A DNA stretch of 7,163 bases from Lutibacter sp. (lineage in GTDB: Bacteria; Bacteroidota; Bacteroidia; Flavobacteriales; Flavobacteriaceae). The translations under genes were made by a program, and so were the position numbers. The notes beneath the pieces are model-generated. The model ran no database searches. It was not told the DNA's origin and was given only the letters and a program-made list of their open reading frames with translations. Where the stretch lies: positions 1-7,163 of the forward strand of contig JASMME010000067.1 in NCBI GenBank assembly GCA_030748365.1, read 5' to 3'. Positions 1 through 6,124 of this stretch are shown here, in pieces; position 1 is the stretch's first letter; each line of letters opens with the position of its first letter.

Positions 1-745
1 TCCTGCAGCAGAACCCGATATTTTCGGTGCGATTAAAAAAGACGCTTTGTTGGAAAATGTTACGGTAAACGGATCCGGTAAGATTGATTTTTTTGATGAT
101 TCTGTCACTCAGAATACCCGTGTTTCCTATCCGATTTATCATATTGATAATATTGTGACACCCGTTTCAAAGGCAGGCCATGCCAATAAAGTGATTTTCC
201 TAACGGCCGATGCCTTTGGAGTAATGCCTCCAGTGGCCAGGCTGAATCCAGAACAGACCCAATACCATTTTTTGTCTGGATTTACCGCTAAACTCGCCGG
301 TACCGAAAGGGGGGTAACCGAACCTGAGCCTACTTTCTCCGCCTGTTTTGGAGAAGCCTTTTTAACCTTGCATCCCACGACCTACGGCAAAGAATTGGTC
401 AAAAAGATGGAGGCACACGGCGCACAGGCATACCTGGTAAATACCGGTTGGAACGGTACCGGGAAACGCATTTCTATTCAAGATACCCGGGCCATCATTG
501 ATCGTATCCTAGACGGTTCTATTGAGGGTGCAGAGACAACGGTGCTTCCCTTTTTTAATTTGGAAATACCCACCTCATTAGAGCAGGTAAATGATGACAT
601 TTTAGACCCGAGAAACACCTATAAAGATGCCGCTGAATGGACTGAAAAAGCAACAAAACTCGCCCGGTTGTTTATCGATAATTTTGAAAAATATACAGAC
701 AACGAGGCGGGTAGGGCGCTGGTGGCTGCAGGCCCCCAGTTTTAA
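1..745 (+). CDS. pckA: Phosphoenolpyruvate carboxykinase (ATP), 3' part only
   Basis: PckA catalyses oxaloacetate + ATP to PEP + CO2 + ADP in the cytosol, the committed step of gluconeogenesis from TCA-cycle intermediates. The gene runs off the left edge. The open frame begins at base 2 and gives 247 residues, a little under half of the roughly 540 usual for the family, so the missing N-terminal half should lie just outside the window. An internal TTG at 47 is not the start, because the conserved reading ([20 protein letters not shown]) continues upstream of it. Visible family signatures are NTRVSYPI (the Arg at 119-121 matches the substrate-binding Arg333 of the E. coli enzyme, from memory), [10 protein letters not shown], and [13 protein letters not shown] followed by DTRAIID, which forms part of the adenine-binding site. 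The C-terminus (ALVAAGPQF) is the normal family end, so this end is intact. No strong terminator follows it. Identification is secure; only the extent is limited by the window. Confidence 0.97.
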   Translation, partial: PAAEPDIFGAIKKDALLENVTVNGSGKIDFFDDSVTQNTRVSYPIYHIDNIVTPVSKAGHANKVIFLTADAFGVMPPVARLNPEQTQYHFLSGFTAKLAGTERGVTEPEPTFSACFGEAFLTLHPTTYGKELVKKMEAHGAQAYLVNTGWNGTGKRISIQDTRAIIDRILDGSIEGAETTVLPFFNLEIPTSLEQVNDDILDPRNTYKDAAEWTEKATKLARLFIDNFEKYTDNEAGRALVAAGPQF

Positions 746-755
746 GTCTGTTCAC

Positions 756-784
756 AGTCATTACCGTCTTGATTTCTGATGACT
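756..784. repeat. Short inverted repeat downstream of pckA
   Basis: Six-base arms AGTCAT (756-761) and ATGACT (779-784) flank a 17-base spacer, 10 bases after the pckA stop. A T-run follows only at 792-797 and is separated from the stem by seven bases, so this is at best a weak terminator. It could equally be chance. Confidence 0.2.
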
Positions 785-795
785 TCCTTCATTTT

Positions 796-825
796 TTGGG
801 CTGTCTGTTAAAAAGTGTATATTAG
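796..825 (+). promoter_or_regulatory. Candidate Bacteroidota-type promoter for the M49 peptidase gene
   Basis: TTG at 796-798 is followed by 19 bases and then TATATTAG at 818-825. This matches the Bacteroidota pattern (TTG, about 19 nt, TAnnTTTG) at all but one defined position. It would start transcription near 831 and give an untranslated leader of about 110 bases before the ATG at 945. The match is by eye and no start site is known. Confidence 0.45.
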
Positions 826-850
826 CGCGCCTTAATTTTTTACATAAACC

Positions 851-890
851 AACGGGTTGACGAACCGTTATACCTACGTTGTGCCCCGTT
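851..890 (+). promoter_or_regulatory. Hairpin in the leader of the M49 peptidase gene, with an alternative pairing
   Basis: AACGG (851-855) and TT (857-858) can pair with AACCGTT (863-869), leaving G856 bulged and a GACG loop, a 7-bp stem. The same 5' arm (AACGGG, 851-856) can instead pair with CCCGTT (885-890), which is followed directly by a run of seven A. The two pairings exclude each other. No T-run follows either stem, so neither looks like an intrinsic terminator. The position is inside the predicted transcript leader, 55-94 bases before the start codon. It matches no riboswitch I recognise and may be an mRNA-stability element, a protein site, or chance. Confidence 0.3.
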
Positions 891-944
891 AAAAAAAGGC
901 CAATATCACCCAATCTAACCTATTTATTAACTAACGATAAACAG

Positions 945-2963
945 ATGAAAAATACATTTTTTTACACCGGAGCCTTATGCCTGTTGTTTGCGTTTGGCGT
1001 TTCCTGTAATGCAGGGAAAGAGACTGATAGCCCTTTTGATTATCAGGTGGAGCAATTTGCCGATATCAAAATACTTCGCTACCAGGTACCTGGCTTTGAA
1101 TCCCTGACCCTTGACCAAAAGAAACTGGTCTACTACCTGTCAGAAGCTGGTATGTCAGGCCGCGATATCATATACGATCAGAACTACCGTCACAACCTAC
1201 GGATCAGGCGTGCCCTCGAAACCATCTATCAGACATACGAAGGAGACAAGACCAGTGACGCATGGAAAGCTTTTGAAACCTACCTCAAAAGGGTTTGGTT
1301 TGCCAATGGCATTCACCACCATTACGCCAATGACAAATTTATTGCTGGCTTTTCCAAAGACTATTTTGACGAACTGCTCAAAGCCACCCAAACGGAGTTG
1401 TCTGGTGAAGCCTATGAGGTAATCTTTAACCAGGCAGATAGTAAAAAAGTAAACTTAGACCCCTCAAAGGGGTTGTTGCGCGGTTCGGCCGTTAATTTTT
1501 ATGCACCCGATATTACGGCAGAAGACGTAGACGCCTTTTATGCCGCAAAGATTGATCAAACGGATGACACCCCGGTAGAATATGGCTTGAATTCAAAATT
1601 GGTCAAGCATGCTGACGGCAGCCTAGAAGAAAAGGTCTGGAAAGTAGGAGGGATGTACAGTGCTTCAATTGAAAAGATCGTATACTGGCTGGAAAAGGCC
1701 GTAACAGTTGCTGAAAATGATCAGCAGGCAGCCGCCCTGAAATTGCTAGTTCGCTATTACCAGACGGGTGATCTCGACACCTGGGACGAATACAATATTG
1801 CCTGGGCCGGTAGTACCGATGGAGATATTGATTATATCAACGGGTTTATTGAGGTATATAATGATCCCAAGGCTTACAGGGGCTATTATGAAACAATTGT
1901 CCAGATCAAAGATTTTGAGATGTCCGCCAAAATGGCCGTCTTGTCTGAGAATGCGCAGTGGTTTGAAGACAATGCCCCCTTGATGGCGGCACATAAAAAG
2001 AAGAATGTAGTGGGCGTTTCCTATAAGACAGTCAATGTAGCTGCGGAGGCAGGAGGAACTTCCCCCTCTACCCCCATCGGTGTCAACCTGCCCAACAACA
2101 ACTGGATACGACAGCAGCACGGTTCAAAATCTGTTTCCTTGGGGAATATTATCCACGCCTATAACAGTGCTGGCGGATCTGGCAGGTTACAGGAGTTTGC
2201 TTTTGACAAAGCGGAGGTGGAAGCCGAGCGCAAATACGGGCAGCTGGCCGATAAATTACACACCTCCCTACACGAAGTAATTGGACATGCCAGTGGACAG
2301 ATTAACCCTGGGGTAGGACAGCCCAAGGAGACCATGAAAAATTACGCTTCTACGCTTGAAGAAGCCCGTGCTGACCTTGTTGGATTGTACTATTTGCCCA
2401 GTGAAAAGTTAGTAGAAATGGAATTGTCACCGGATGCAGAGGGCCTTGGGAAAGCTGCTTATGACGGGTATATCAGGAATGGACTGATAACCCAGTTGAT
2501 TCGTTTGAACCTGGGTGATGATGTGGAAGAAGCGCATATGAGGAACCGACAGCTGGTAGCTGCCTGGGCCTATGAAAAAGGCCAGAAAGACAACGTGATC
2601 GAAAAGGTGATCCGCGACCAAAAGACCTATTTTGTAATTCGCGACTATACGAAATTACGGGTCTTGTTCGGAGAACTGCTCCGCGAGATTCAACGTATCA
2701 AATCAGAGGGAGACTTTGATGCTGCCAGGGATTTGGTAGAAAATTATGGTGTAAAAGTGGATCAAGACATACACCGAGAAGTATTGGAACGCGACAGTCA
2801 GTTTACCTCCGCCCCCTACAGTGGTTTTGTAAATCCCTTGTTGGTACCTGTGAAGGATGCTGAAGGAAATATTATCGATATACAGGTAGAACAACCCGCA
2901 GGCTTTGCCGAACAAATGCTGGACTATGCCAAGAGATATACCACCTTGCCAGTTGTAAACTAA
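945..2963 (+). CDS. M49 family metallopeptidase (dipeptidyl peptidase III-like), predicted lipoprotein
   Basis: This is a zinc exopeptidase of family M49, whose members remove dipeptides from the N-terminus of short peptides. The ATG at 945 gives 672 residues, shorter than the roughly 737 of human DPP III and close to bacterial homologues. It is preferred over an in-frame TTG at 879 because it puts a signal peptide at the N-terminus: MKNTFF, a hydrophobic stretch (residues 7-19), then Cys21 in the context GVSC, a somewhat atypical lipobox. The mature lipoprotein would have about 652 residues. The zinc motif is HEVIGH (443-448), and the second motif EEARAD (472-477) supplies the third zinc ligand, corresponding to EECRAE in mammalian DPP III. 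Also conserved are Tyr305 (EVYNDP), PIGVNLPN (377-384) through SVSLGN (396-401), and His531 (AHMRNR), which align with substrate-binding or catalytic regions of DPP III. It has its own candidate promoter and terminator, so it is probably monocistronic. Some databases may label such proteins dihydrofolate reductase; nothing here supports that. Confidence 0.93.
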   Translation: MKNTFFYTGALCLLFAFGVSCNAGKETDSPFDYQVEQFADIKILRYQVPGFESLTLDQKKLVYYLSEAGMSGRDIIYDQNYRHNLRIRRALETIYQTYEGDKTSDAWKAFETYLKRVWFANGIHHHYANDKFIAGFSKDYFDELLKATQTELSGEAYEVIFNQADSKKVNLDPSKGLLRGSAVNFYAPDITAEDVDAFYAAKIDQTDDTPVEYGLNSKLVKHADGSLEEKVWKVGGMYSASIEKIVYWLEKAVTVAENDQQAAALKLLVRYYQTGDLDTWDEYNIAWAGSTDGDIDYINGFIEVYNDPKAYRGYYETIVQIKDFEMSAKMAVLSENAQWFEDNAPLMAAHKKKNVVGVSYKTVNVAAEAGGTSPSTPIGVNLPNNNWIRQQHGSKSVSLGNIIHAYNSAGGSGRLQEFAFDKAEVEAERKYGQLADKLHTSLHEVIGHASGQINPGVGQPKETMKNYASTLEEARADLVGLYYLPSEKLVEMELSPDAEGLGKAAYDGYIRNGLITQLIRLNLGDDVEEAHMRNRQLVAAWAYEKGQKDNVIEKVIRDQKTYFVIRDYTKLRVLFGELLREIQRIKSEGDFDAARDLVENYGVKVDQDIHREVLERDSQFTSAPYSGFVNPLLVPVKDAEGNIIDIQVEQPAGFAEQMLDYAKRYTTLPVVN

Positions 2964-2989
2964 AAAGACTTTTTAATAAATGTCATCAG

Positions 2990-3024
2990 AAAAATCCGTT
3001 CCTAATTTAGGGGCGGATTTTTTT
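2990..3024 (+). terminator. Intrinsic terminator of the M49 peptidase gene
   Basis: The 13-base arms 2990-3002 and 3010-3022 pair completely in the + strand RNA, with two G-U pairs and a 7-base loop (TAATTTA). The stem runs into a seven-T tract (3018-3024). On the minus strand the two G-U positions become A-C mismatches, so termination of the convergent small gene should be weaker there, although an A/T-flanked stem remains. The minus-strand gene's stop codon (3025-3023) touches this element. Confidence 0.85.
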
Positions 3025-3208
3025 AGTGCAATGAAAAAGTGAGCAGGGTAAAAATAGCGATGACCAAAAATACAGCGATCAGGATAGCGAGGGTGTTCTT
3101 GTAATACCGTCGGTGAATGGCAAGGTCTTTTCGGTAGCTCCAGATCATCAGGAGTGTAAAGGCAAGTACAAAAAGTACTGCGAAAATAAGCTGGCCCTTG
3201 CTAAACAT
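3023..3208 (-). CDS. Small two-helix membrane protein, function unknown
   Basis: The 61-residue protein begins MFSKGQLIF. It has two hydrophobic segments, about residues 7-23 and 39-59, joined by a short basic loop (Y25-R-K-D ... H-R-R-Y-Y-K37). By the positive-inside rule the loop should face the cytoplasm, with both ends outside, making a helical hairpin in the inner membrane. Although short, it looks real: a good TAnnTTTG element lies just upstream, it fills the gap between two + strand genes with no overlap, and it ends at a terminator. The sequence style (Phe-Ser-Lys-Gly-Gln start, YRKDL loop with paired Tyr) resembles small hypothetical proteins I recall from other Flavobacteriaceae. 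I know of no assigned function. It is divergent from the SDR gene and convergent with the peptidase gene, so its neighbours give no clear clue to function. Confidence 0.75.
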   Translation of the reverse strand: MFSKGQLIFAVLFVLAFTLLMIWSYRKDLAIHRRYYKNTLAILIAVFLVIAIFTLLTFSLH

Positions 3209-3226
3209 ATTAAATGTGTATATTTA
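3198..3226 (+). promoter_or_regulatory. Candidate promoter for the SDR gene
   Basis: TTG at 3198-3200, 18 bases, then TATATTTA at 3219-3226, one mismatch from TAnnTTTG. The start of transcription would fall near 3232, about 20 bases before the ATG at 3253. The -33 part overlaps the first codons of the divergent small membrane protein gene. Confidence 0.45.
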
Positions 3227-3230
3227 AGCA

Positions 3231-3238
3231 CAAAAGTA
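3231..3238 (-). promoter_or_regulatory. -7 element of the small membrane protein gene promoter
   Basis: Read on the minus strand, this is TACTTTTG, an exact match to the Bacteroidota -7 consensus TAnnTTTG. It lies 22 bases before the ATG at 3208. No clear TTG is found at the -33 position, which would fall within the first codons of the divergent SDR gene (only TTT near 3258). The element is only five bases from the -7 element of the opposing promoter. Confidence 0.45.
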
Positions 3239-3252
3239 CATAAAATTTAAGG

Positions 3253-3969
3253 ATGAAACACGCATTGGTCATAGGGGGTAGCTCTGGCATAGGAAAGGCA
3301 TTGGCGGCCCGTTTGGTTGCAGCAGGTTTTCGTGTAGTCATCACAGGAAGGCGTGAGACCTTGTTGTTGGAAATCCAGGCCACATGCCCTGAACAGTACC
3401 TGATTAAATCTCATGATGTTACAGACCTCTCTTCTTGTGAGTCCCTGTTTCAGTGGGTAAAGGAGCAGGTGAATACCCTTGATTTGGTGGTGTATAGTTC
3501 AGGTATCGCCACTTTCAACAACCTGTTGGATTGGGAGAAAGAACAACCTACGTTGCAAACCAATGTAATGGCTGCAGCCAAGATATATGGCCTGGCCTAT
3601 CAGTTATTTGAAGCACAAGGCTATGGGCATTTGGTAGGAATTTCCTCCATTGCCTCCATTCGTGGGAACCGTTATGTAGCCGCATACAACGCTTCCAAGG
3701 CCTTCCAGGCTAGCTACCTAGAGTCTTTGTGGATGAAGGGGAAACGGGCCAAGGCCGCCATTGATGTGACAGATATACAACCCGGTTTTGTAGATACCGC
3801 CATGGCCTTGGGCCCTACTTTTTGGATGGCTGATGTGTCCAAGGCGGCTGCGCAAATATACCGGGCCATCAAAAGAAAAAAACGCAAGGCCTATATCACC
3901 AGGCGCTGGGCCCTGATTGCCCTGGTTTTAAAAATAGTGCCTGCCTCGCTCTTAAAAAGGTATTTGTGA
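3253..3969 (+). CDS. Short-chain dehydrogenase/reductase (SDR), NAD(P)-dependent
   Basis: This 238-residue protein is a classical SDR with a Rossmann fold. The nucleotide-binding loop is GGSSGIG (8-14). Arg33-Arg34 at the end of the second strand (ITGRRE) suggest NADP(H) rather than NAD(H). Asp55-Val56 contact the adenine in this family. The catalytic tetrad is complete: Asn104, Ser132 (ISSIAS), Tyr145 and Lys149 (YNASK), with the expected 13-residue Ser-Tyr spacing. The usual NNAG after strand 4 reads YSSG (81-84). PGFVDTAM follows the active site, as is normal. The tail is very basic (KRKKRK near 208-213) and then hydrophobic (ALIALVLKIVPASLL), suggesting membrane or interface association; this is inference. 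The start at 3253 is supported by the fold beginning at residue 4. The substrate cannot be deduced. A MazG-like gene follows on the same strand 109 bases later, and co-transcription is possible. Confidence 0.92.
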   Translation: MKHALVIGGSSGIGKALAARLVAAGFRVVITGRRETLLLEIQATCPEQYLIKSHDVTDLSSCESLFQWVKEQVNTLDLVVYSSGIATFNNLLDWEKEQPTLQTNVMAAAKIYGLAYQLFEAQGYGHLVGISSIASIRGNRYVAAYNASKAFQASYLESLWMKGKRAKAAIDVTDIQPGFVDTAMALGPTFWMADVSKAAAQIYRAIKRKKRKAYITRRWALIALVLKIVPASLLKRYL

Positions 3970-3976
3970 CCGGAAA

Positions 3977-4007
3977 AATGACTGCGTTTACAAATAAGGG
4001 AGTCATT
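3977..4007. repeat. Inverted repeat downstream of the SDR gene
   Basis: Seven-base arms AATGACT (3977-3983) and AGTCATT (4001-4007) are separated by 17 bases and begin 8 bases after the SDR stop. A five-T run at 4015-4019 comes seven bases after the stem, so it is a weak terminator at best. The core arms are the same hexamers as in the repeat after pckA, in the opposite order. The rest of the 3970-4078 gap shows no convincing promoter for the next gene. Confidence 0.25.
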
Positions 4008-4078
4008 CCACTGGTTTTTGGAAATTATGTATTCTTATACCAACATATTTAATTAACTAATTATTAAAACCCAACCCT

Positions 4079-4471
4079 GTGAAAAACAAATTAGCTGCAG
4101 TACAGGCCTTTCACGAGGCTTTTGGCCTGGGGGTCGCAGAACAACCCACGGCCAGTCTTCCAGAGCAGACCCTTCAACTGCGTTTTGATCTGATGGCCGA
4201 GGAAAATAAGGAATACCTGGAAGCCGCCAAAAATCGTGATCTCGTGGAGGTGGCAGATGCCCTAGGAGATATGTTGTATATCTTGTGTGGCACCATCCTG
4301 TCACATGGCATGCAACATAAAATCGAAGCCGTATTTAACGAAATTCAACAGAGCAATATGAGCAAGTTGGGGGCCGATGGAAAGCCTATTTACCGCGCTG
4401 ACGGCAAGGTGATGAAAGGACCTCACTATTGGAAACCGAATCTCGCAGCCATTTTACAGGAGGGCTTGTAA
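4079..4471 (+). CDS. MazG-like nucleoside triphosphate pyrophosphohydrolase
   Basis: This 130-residue protein belongs to the all-alpha NTP pyrophosphohydrolase (MazG/PRA-PH) superfamily, which hydrolyses (d)NTPs or similar nucleotides to the monophosphate and pyrophosphate. The magnesium-binding signature EExxE ... ExxD is intact: Glu41, Glu42 and Glu45 (EENKE), Glu57 and Asp60, then Asp64 (EVADALGD). The C-terminal part (NMSKLGADGKPIYRADGKV, then KGPHYWKPNL) is a conserved tail in a subgroup I recall from phages and Bacteroidota and probably helps form the nucleotide pocket. The start is GTG at 4079: the frame is closed by a TAA at 4058-4060 with no ATG between, and the next in-frame ATG (residue 39) would remove part of the first helix. 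No Shine-Dalgarno sequence is visible. It could be a house-cleaning enzyme against non-canonical nucleotides, but the substrate is not shown by the sequence. It is not HisE by context, because no his genes are present. Confidence 0.88.
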   Translation: MKNKLAAVQAFHEAFGLGVAEQPTASLPEQTLQLRFDLMAEENKEYLEAAKNRDLVEVADALGDMLYILCGTILSHGMQHKIEAVFNEIQQSNMSKLGADGKPIYRADGKVMKGPHYWKPNLAAILQEGL

Positions 4472-4491
4472 GCTTTGGGAATAGGCGCTTG

Positions 4492-4512
4492 TTAAGGTAG
4501 ATATACCCCTTA
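4492..4512. terminator. Possible weak hairpin between the convergent MazG-like gene and nadB
   Basis: TAAGGTA (4493-4499) can pair with TACC and TTA (4504-4507, 4510-4512) around a GATA loop, with two C residues bulged. No T-run follows on either strand. It is the only structure seen in the 55-base gap between the two convergent stops, so it may end transcripts of either gene, but the support is thin. Confidence 0.2.
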
Positions 4513-4526
4513 CAAAGACGTTCCAC

Positions 4527-6116
4527 CTATAGATCTACCAGATCAGCATTGAAAAAACCACCGCAGTTTTCAGTTCTTTTCTTTGAGAATTGGGTGATTA
4601 GGTAGGCAGTGGTGATTAGGTTTCGGAGCTCACAGAGTCCTAGGGACAATTCGGAATGGTCATACAGGCGTTTATTGTCTTCATACAGGACGCGCAATTT
4701 TCTTTCCGCCCTTAATAAGCGCTCATTGGAGCGAACAATCCCTACGTAGTTGCTCATGATGGTCTTGACCTCATGCCTGTCGTGGGTGATCAGTATTTGC
4801 TCCATATTCTTGACCACACCGCTGTCGTTCCAGGAAGGAATTCTGACAGGTGCTTCGATTTTATGGAAGCGTTTGCGCAGGTTTTTAAAGGCCCTGTCAG
4901 CGAAAACAATGCCTTCGAGCAGCGAATTGGAAGCCAACCGATTCGCACCGTGCAGTCCGCTTCGTGTTACCTCGCCACAGGCGTATAAATTTTTAACACT
5001 GGTTTTCCCTTTTTTGTTGACATTGACCCCTCCGCAGCTGTAGTGTTGTGCCGGAGATACCGGGATATAATCTTTTCGAAGGTCAATACCCAGGCCCAGA
5101 CATTTCTCCGTGATGTTTGGAAAATGCGCTGTAAATCTTTCGTAATCCAGGTGTGTACAGTCTAGATAGACATGCGGTGCCCCGCTTTTTTTAAGTTCCG
5201 TATCAATGGCCCTGGCCACGATGTCCCGGGAAGCCAGTTCTTCCCGCGGGTCGTATTGTTTCATAAATCGCTCGCCCCTATTGTTTCTCAGGATGGCCCC
5301 TTCGCCACGGACGGCTTCCGAGATCAAAAAGGCAGGATATTCCCCAGGATTGTAGAGTGCTGTTGGGTGAAATTGAATGAATTCCACTTCTGAGATTTCG
5401 GCCTTTGCCCGGTAAGCGATTGCCAGTCCGTCACCGGTAGCGATGGATGGGTTGGTAGTGGTATTGTATACCTGTCCATTCCCCCCAGTGGCCAGCAGCG
5501 TTACCTTGGACGAAAAGGTTTGTACCTGGTTATTTTTAAGATCGAGTACATAGGCGCCAAAACAGGTGATTTCTTCCTTTCTTTGGGTTTGTTGTTGTTT
5601 TGCCTGGTGCTCTGTGATCAGGTCGATTGCGAAGTGGAAGTCCAAAAACTGTACGTTCTTCTTTTGTTCGATTTGATGGATCAAGGCTCTTTTTATCTCT
5701 GCGCCGGTCATGTCCTTGTGGTGGAGAATTCGGTGTTGTGTATGCCCTCCTTCACGTCCCAGGGCATAGGAGCCGTCTTCTTTTTTATCGAACTGTACCC
5801 CCCAATCGATCAGTTCCTGAAGACGATCTGGTGCCTCTTCAATAACCAGGTTGACCACCGATTCATCACACAAGCCTCCCCCGGCAATCAGCGTGTCTTC
5901 TATATGTTGTTTAAAGGAATCAACACTTTTGTTCCACACAGTGGCAATGCCTCCCTGGGCATAACTGGTATTGCTTTCCTTTTTGTTGTCTTTTGTAATA
6001 ATAGTTACCGAGGAATCTTTGAAGTACTCGGCTACTTTAAGGGCAAAGGAAAGGCCTGCAATCCCTGAGCCGATAATCAGAAAGTCAGTATGGTGGACGT
6101 TTTTATCGGCATTCAT
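4527..6116 (-). CDS. nadB: L-aspartate oxidase
   Basis: NadB is an FAD enzyme that oxidises L-aspartate to iminoaspartate, the first step of bacterial de novo NAD synthesis; the product passes to NadA. The ATG at 6116 gives 529 residues, close to the 540 of E. coli. An in-frame TTG at 6128 would add four residues and overlap the nadA stop; ATG is preferred. Visible motifs are the FAD-binding GSGIAGL (16-22), SYAQGG (51-56), REGGHTQHRILH with Glu122, QFHPTALY with His250, ISEAVRGEG with Ser266 where E. coli has Thr259, the Arg297 region (ASRDIVARA), HYSCGG with His358, and GLHGANRLASNSLLEG with Arg393. These correspond to substrate and flavin residues known in E. coli NadB and the fumarate reductase family. 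The extreme C-terminus reads ENCGGFFNADL where related enzymes commonly have an RGxH-type motif. It lies 8 bases after nadA and shares its operon. Confidence 0.96.
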   Translation of the reverse strand: MNADKNVHHTDFLIIGSGIAGLSFALKVAEYFKDSSVTIITKDNKKESNTSYAQGGIATVWNKSVDSFKQHIEDTLIAGGGLCDESVVNLVIEEAPDRLQELIDWGVQFDKKEDGSYALGREGGHTQHRILHHKDMTGAEIKRALIHQIEQKKNVQFLDFHFAIDLITEHQAKQQQTQRKEEITCFGAYVLDLKNNQVQTFSSKVTLLATGGNGQVYNTTTNPSIATGDGLAIAYRAKAEISEVEFIQFHPTALYNPGEYPAFLISEAVRGEGAILRNNRGERFMKQYDPREELASRDIVARAIDTELKKSGAPHVYLDCTHLDYERFTAHFPNITEKCLGLGIDLRKDYIPVSPAQHYSCGGVNVNKKGKTSVKNLYACGEVTRSGLHGANRLASNSLLEGIVFADRAFKNLRKRFHKIEAPVRIPSWNDSGVVKNMEQILITHDRHEVKTIMSNYVGIVRSNERLLRAERKLRVLYEDNKRLYDHSELSLGLCELRNLITTAYLITQFSKKRTENCGGFFNADLVDL

Positions 6117-6124
6117 AGTGCTTA

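Noticed and set aside
47..49. TTG at 47 as the start of a short gene
   Set aside because: The conserved PckA reading continues upstream to the window edge, so this is an internal leucine codon.
879..944. TTG start giving the M49 peptidase 22 extra N-terminal residues
   Set aside because: The extension is polar and basic, would bury the signal peptide inside the protein, and lies over the leader hairpin. The ATG at 945 directly precedes a typical lipoprotein signal.
1746..2120. 124-codon minus-strand frame inside the M49 peptidase gene
   Set aside because: It overlaps the conserved peptidase region (Tyr305 to PIGVNLPN) and shows no domain or promoter of its own.
4014..4078. Promoter for the MazG-like gene
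   Set aside because: A TTG exists at 4018-4020, but no sequence close to TAnnTTTG occurs at the right distance; the gene may be read from the SDR promoter.
5520..6068. 182-codon + strand open frame antisense to nadB
   Set aside because: It lies wholly within nadB on the opposite strand, has no recognisable motif and is Cys/Phe/Val-rich, as expected of a shadow frame. The nadB reading explains the sequence.
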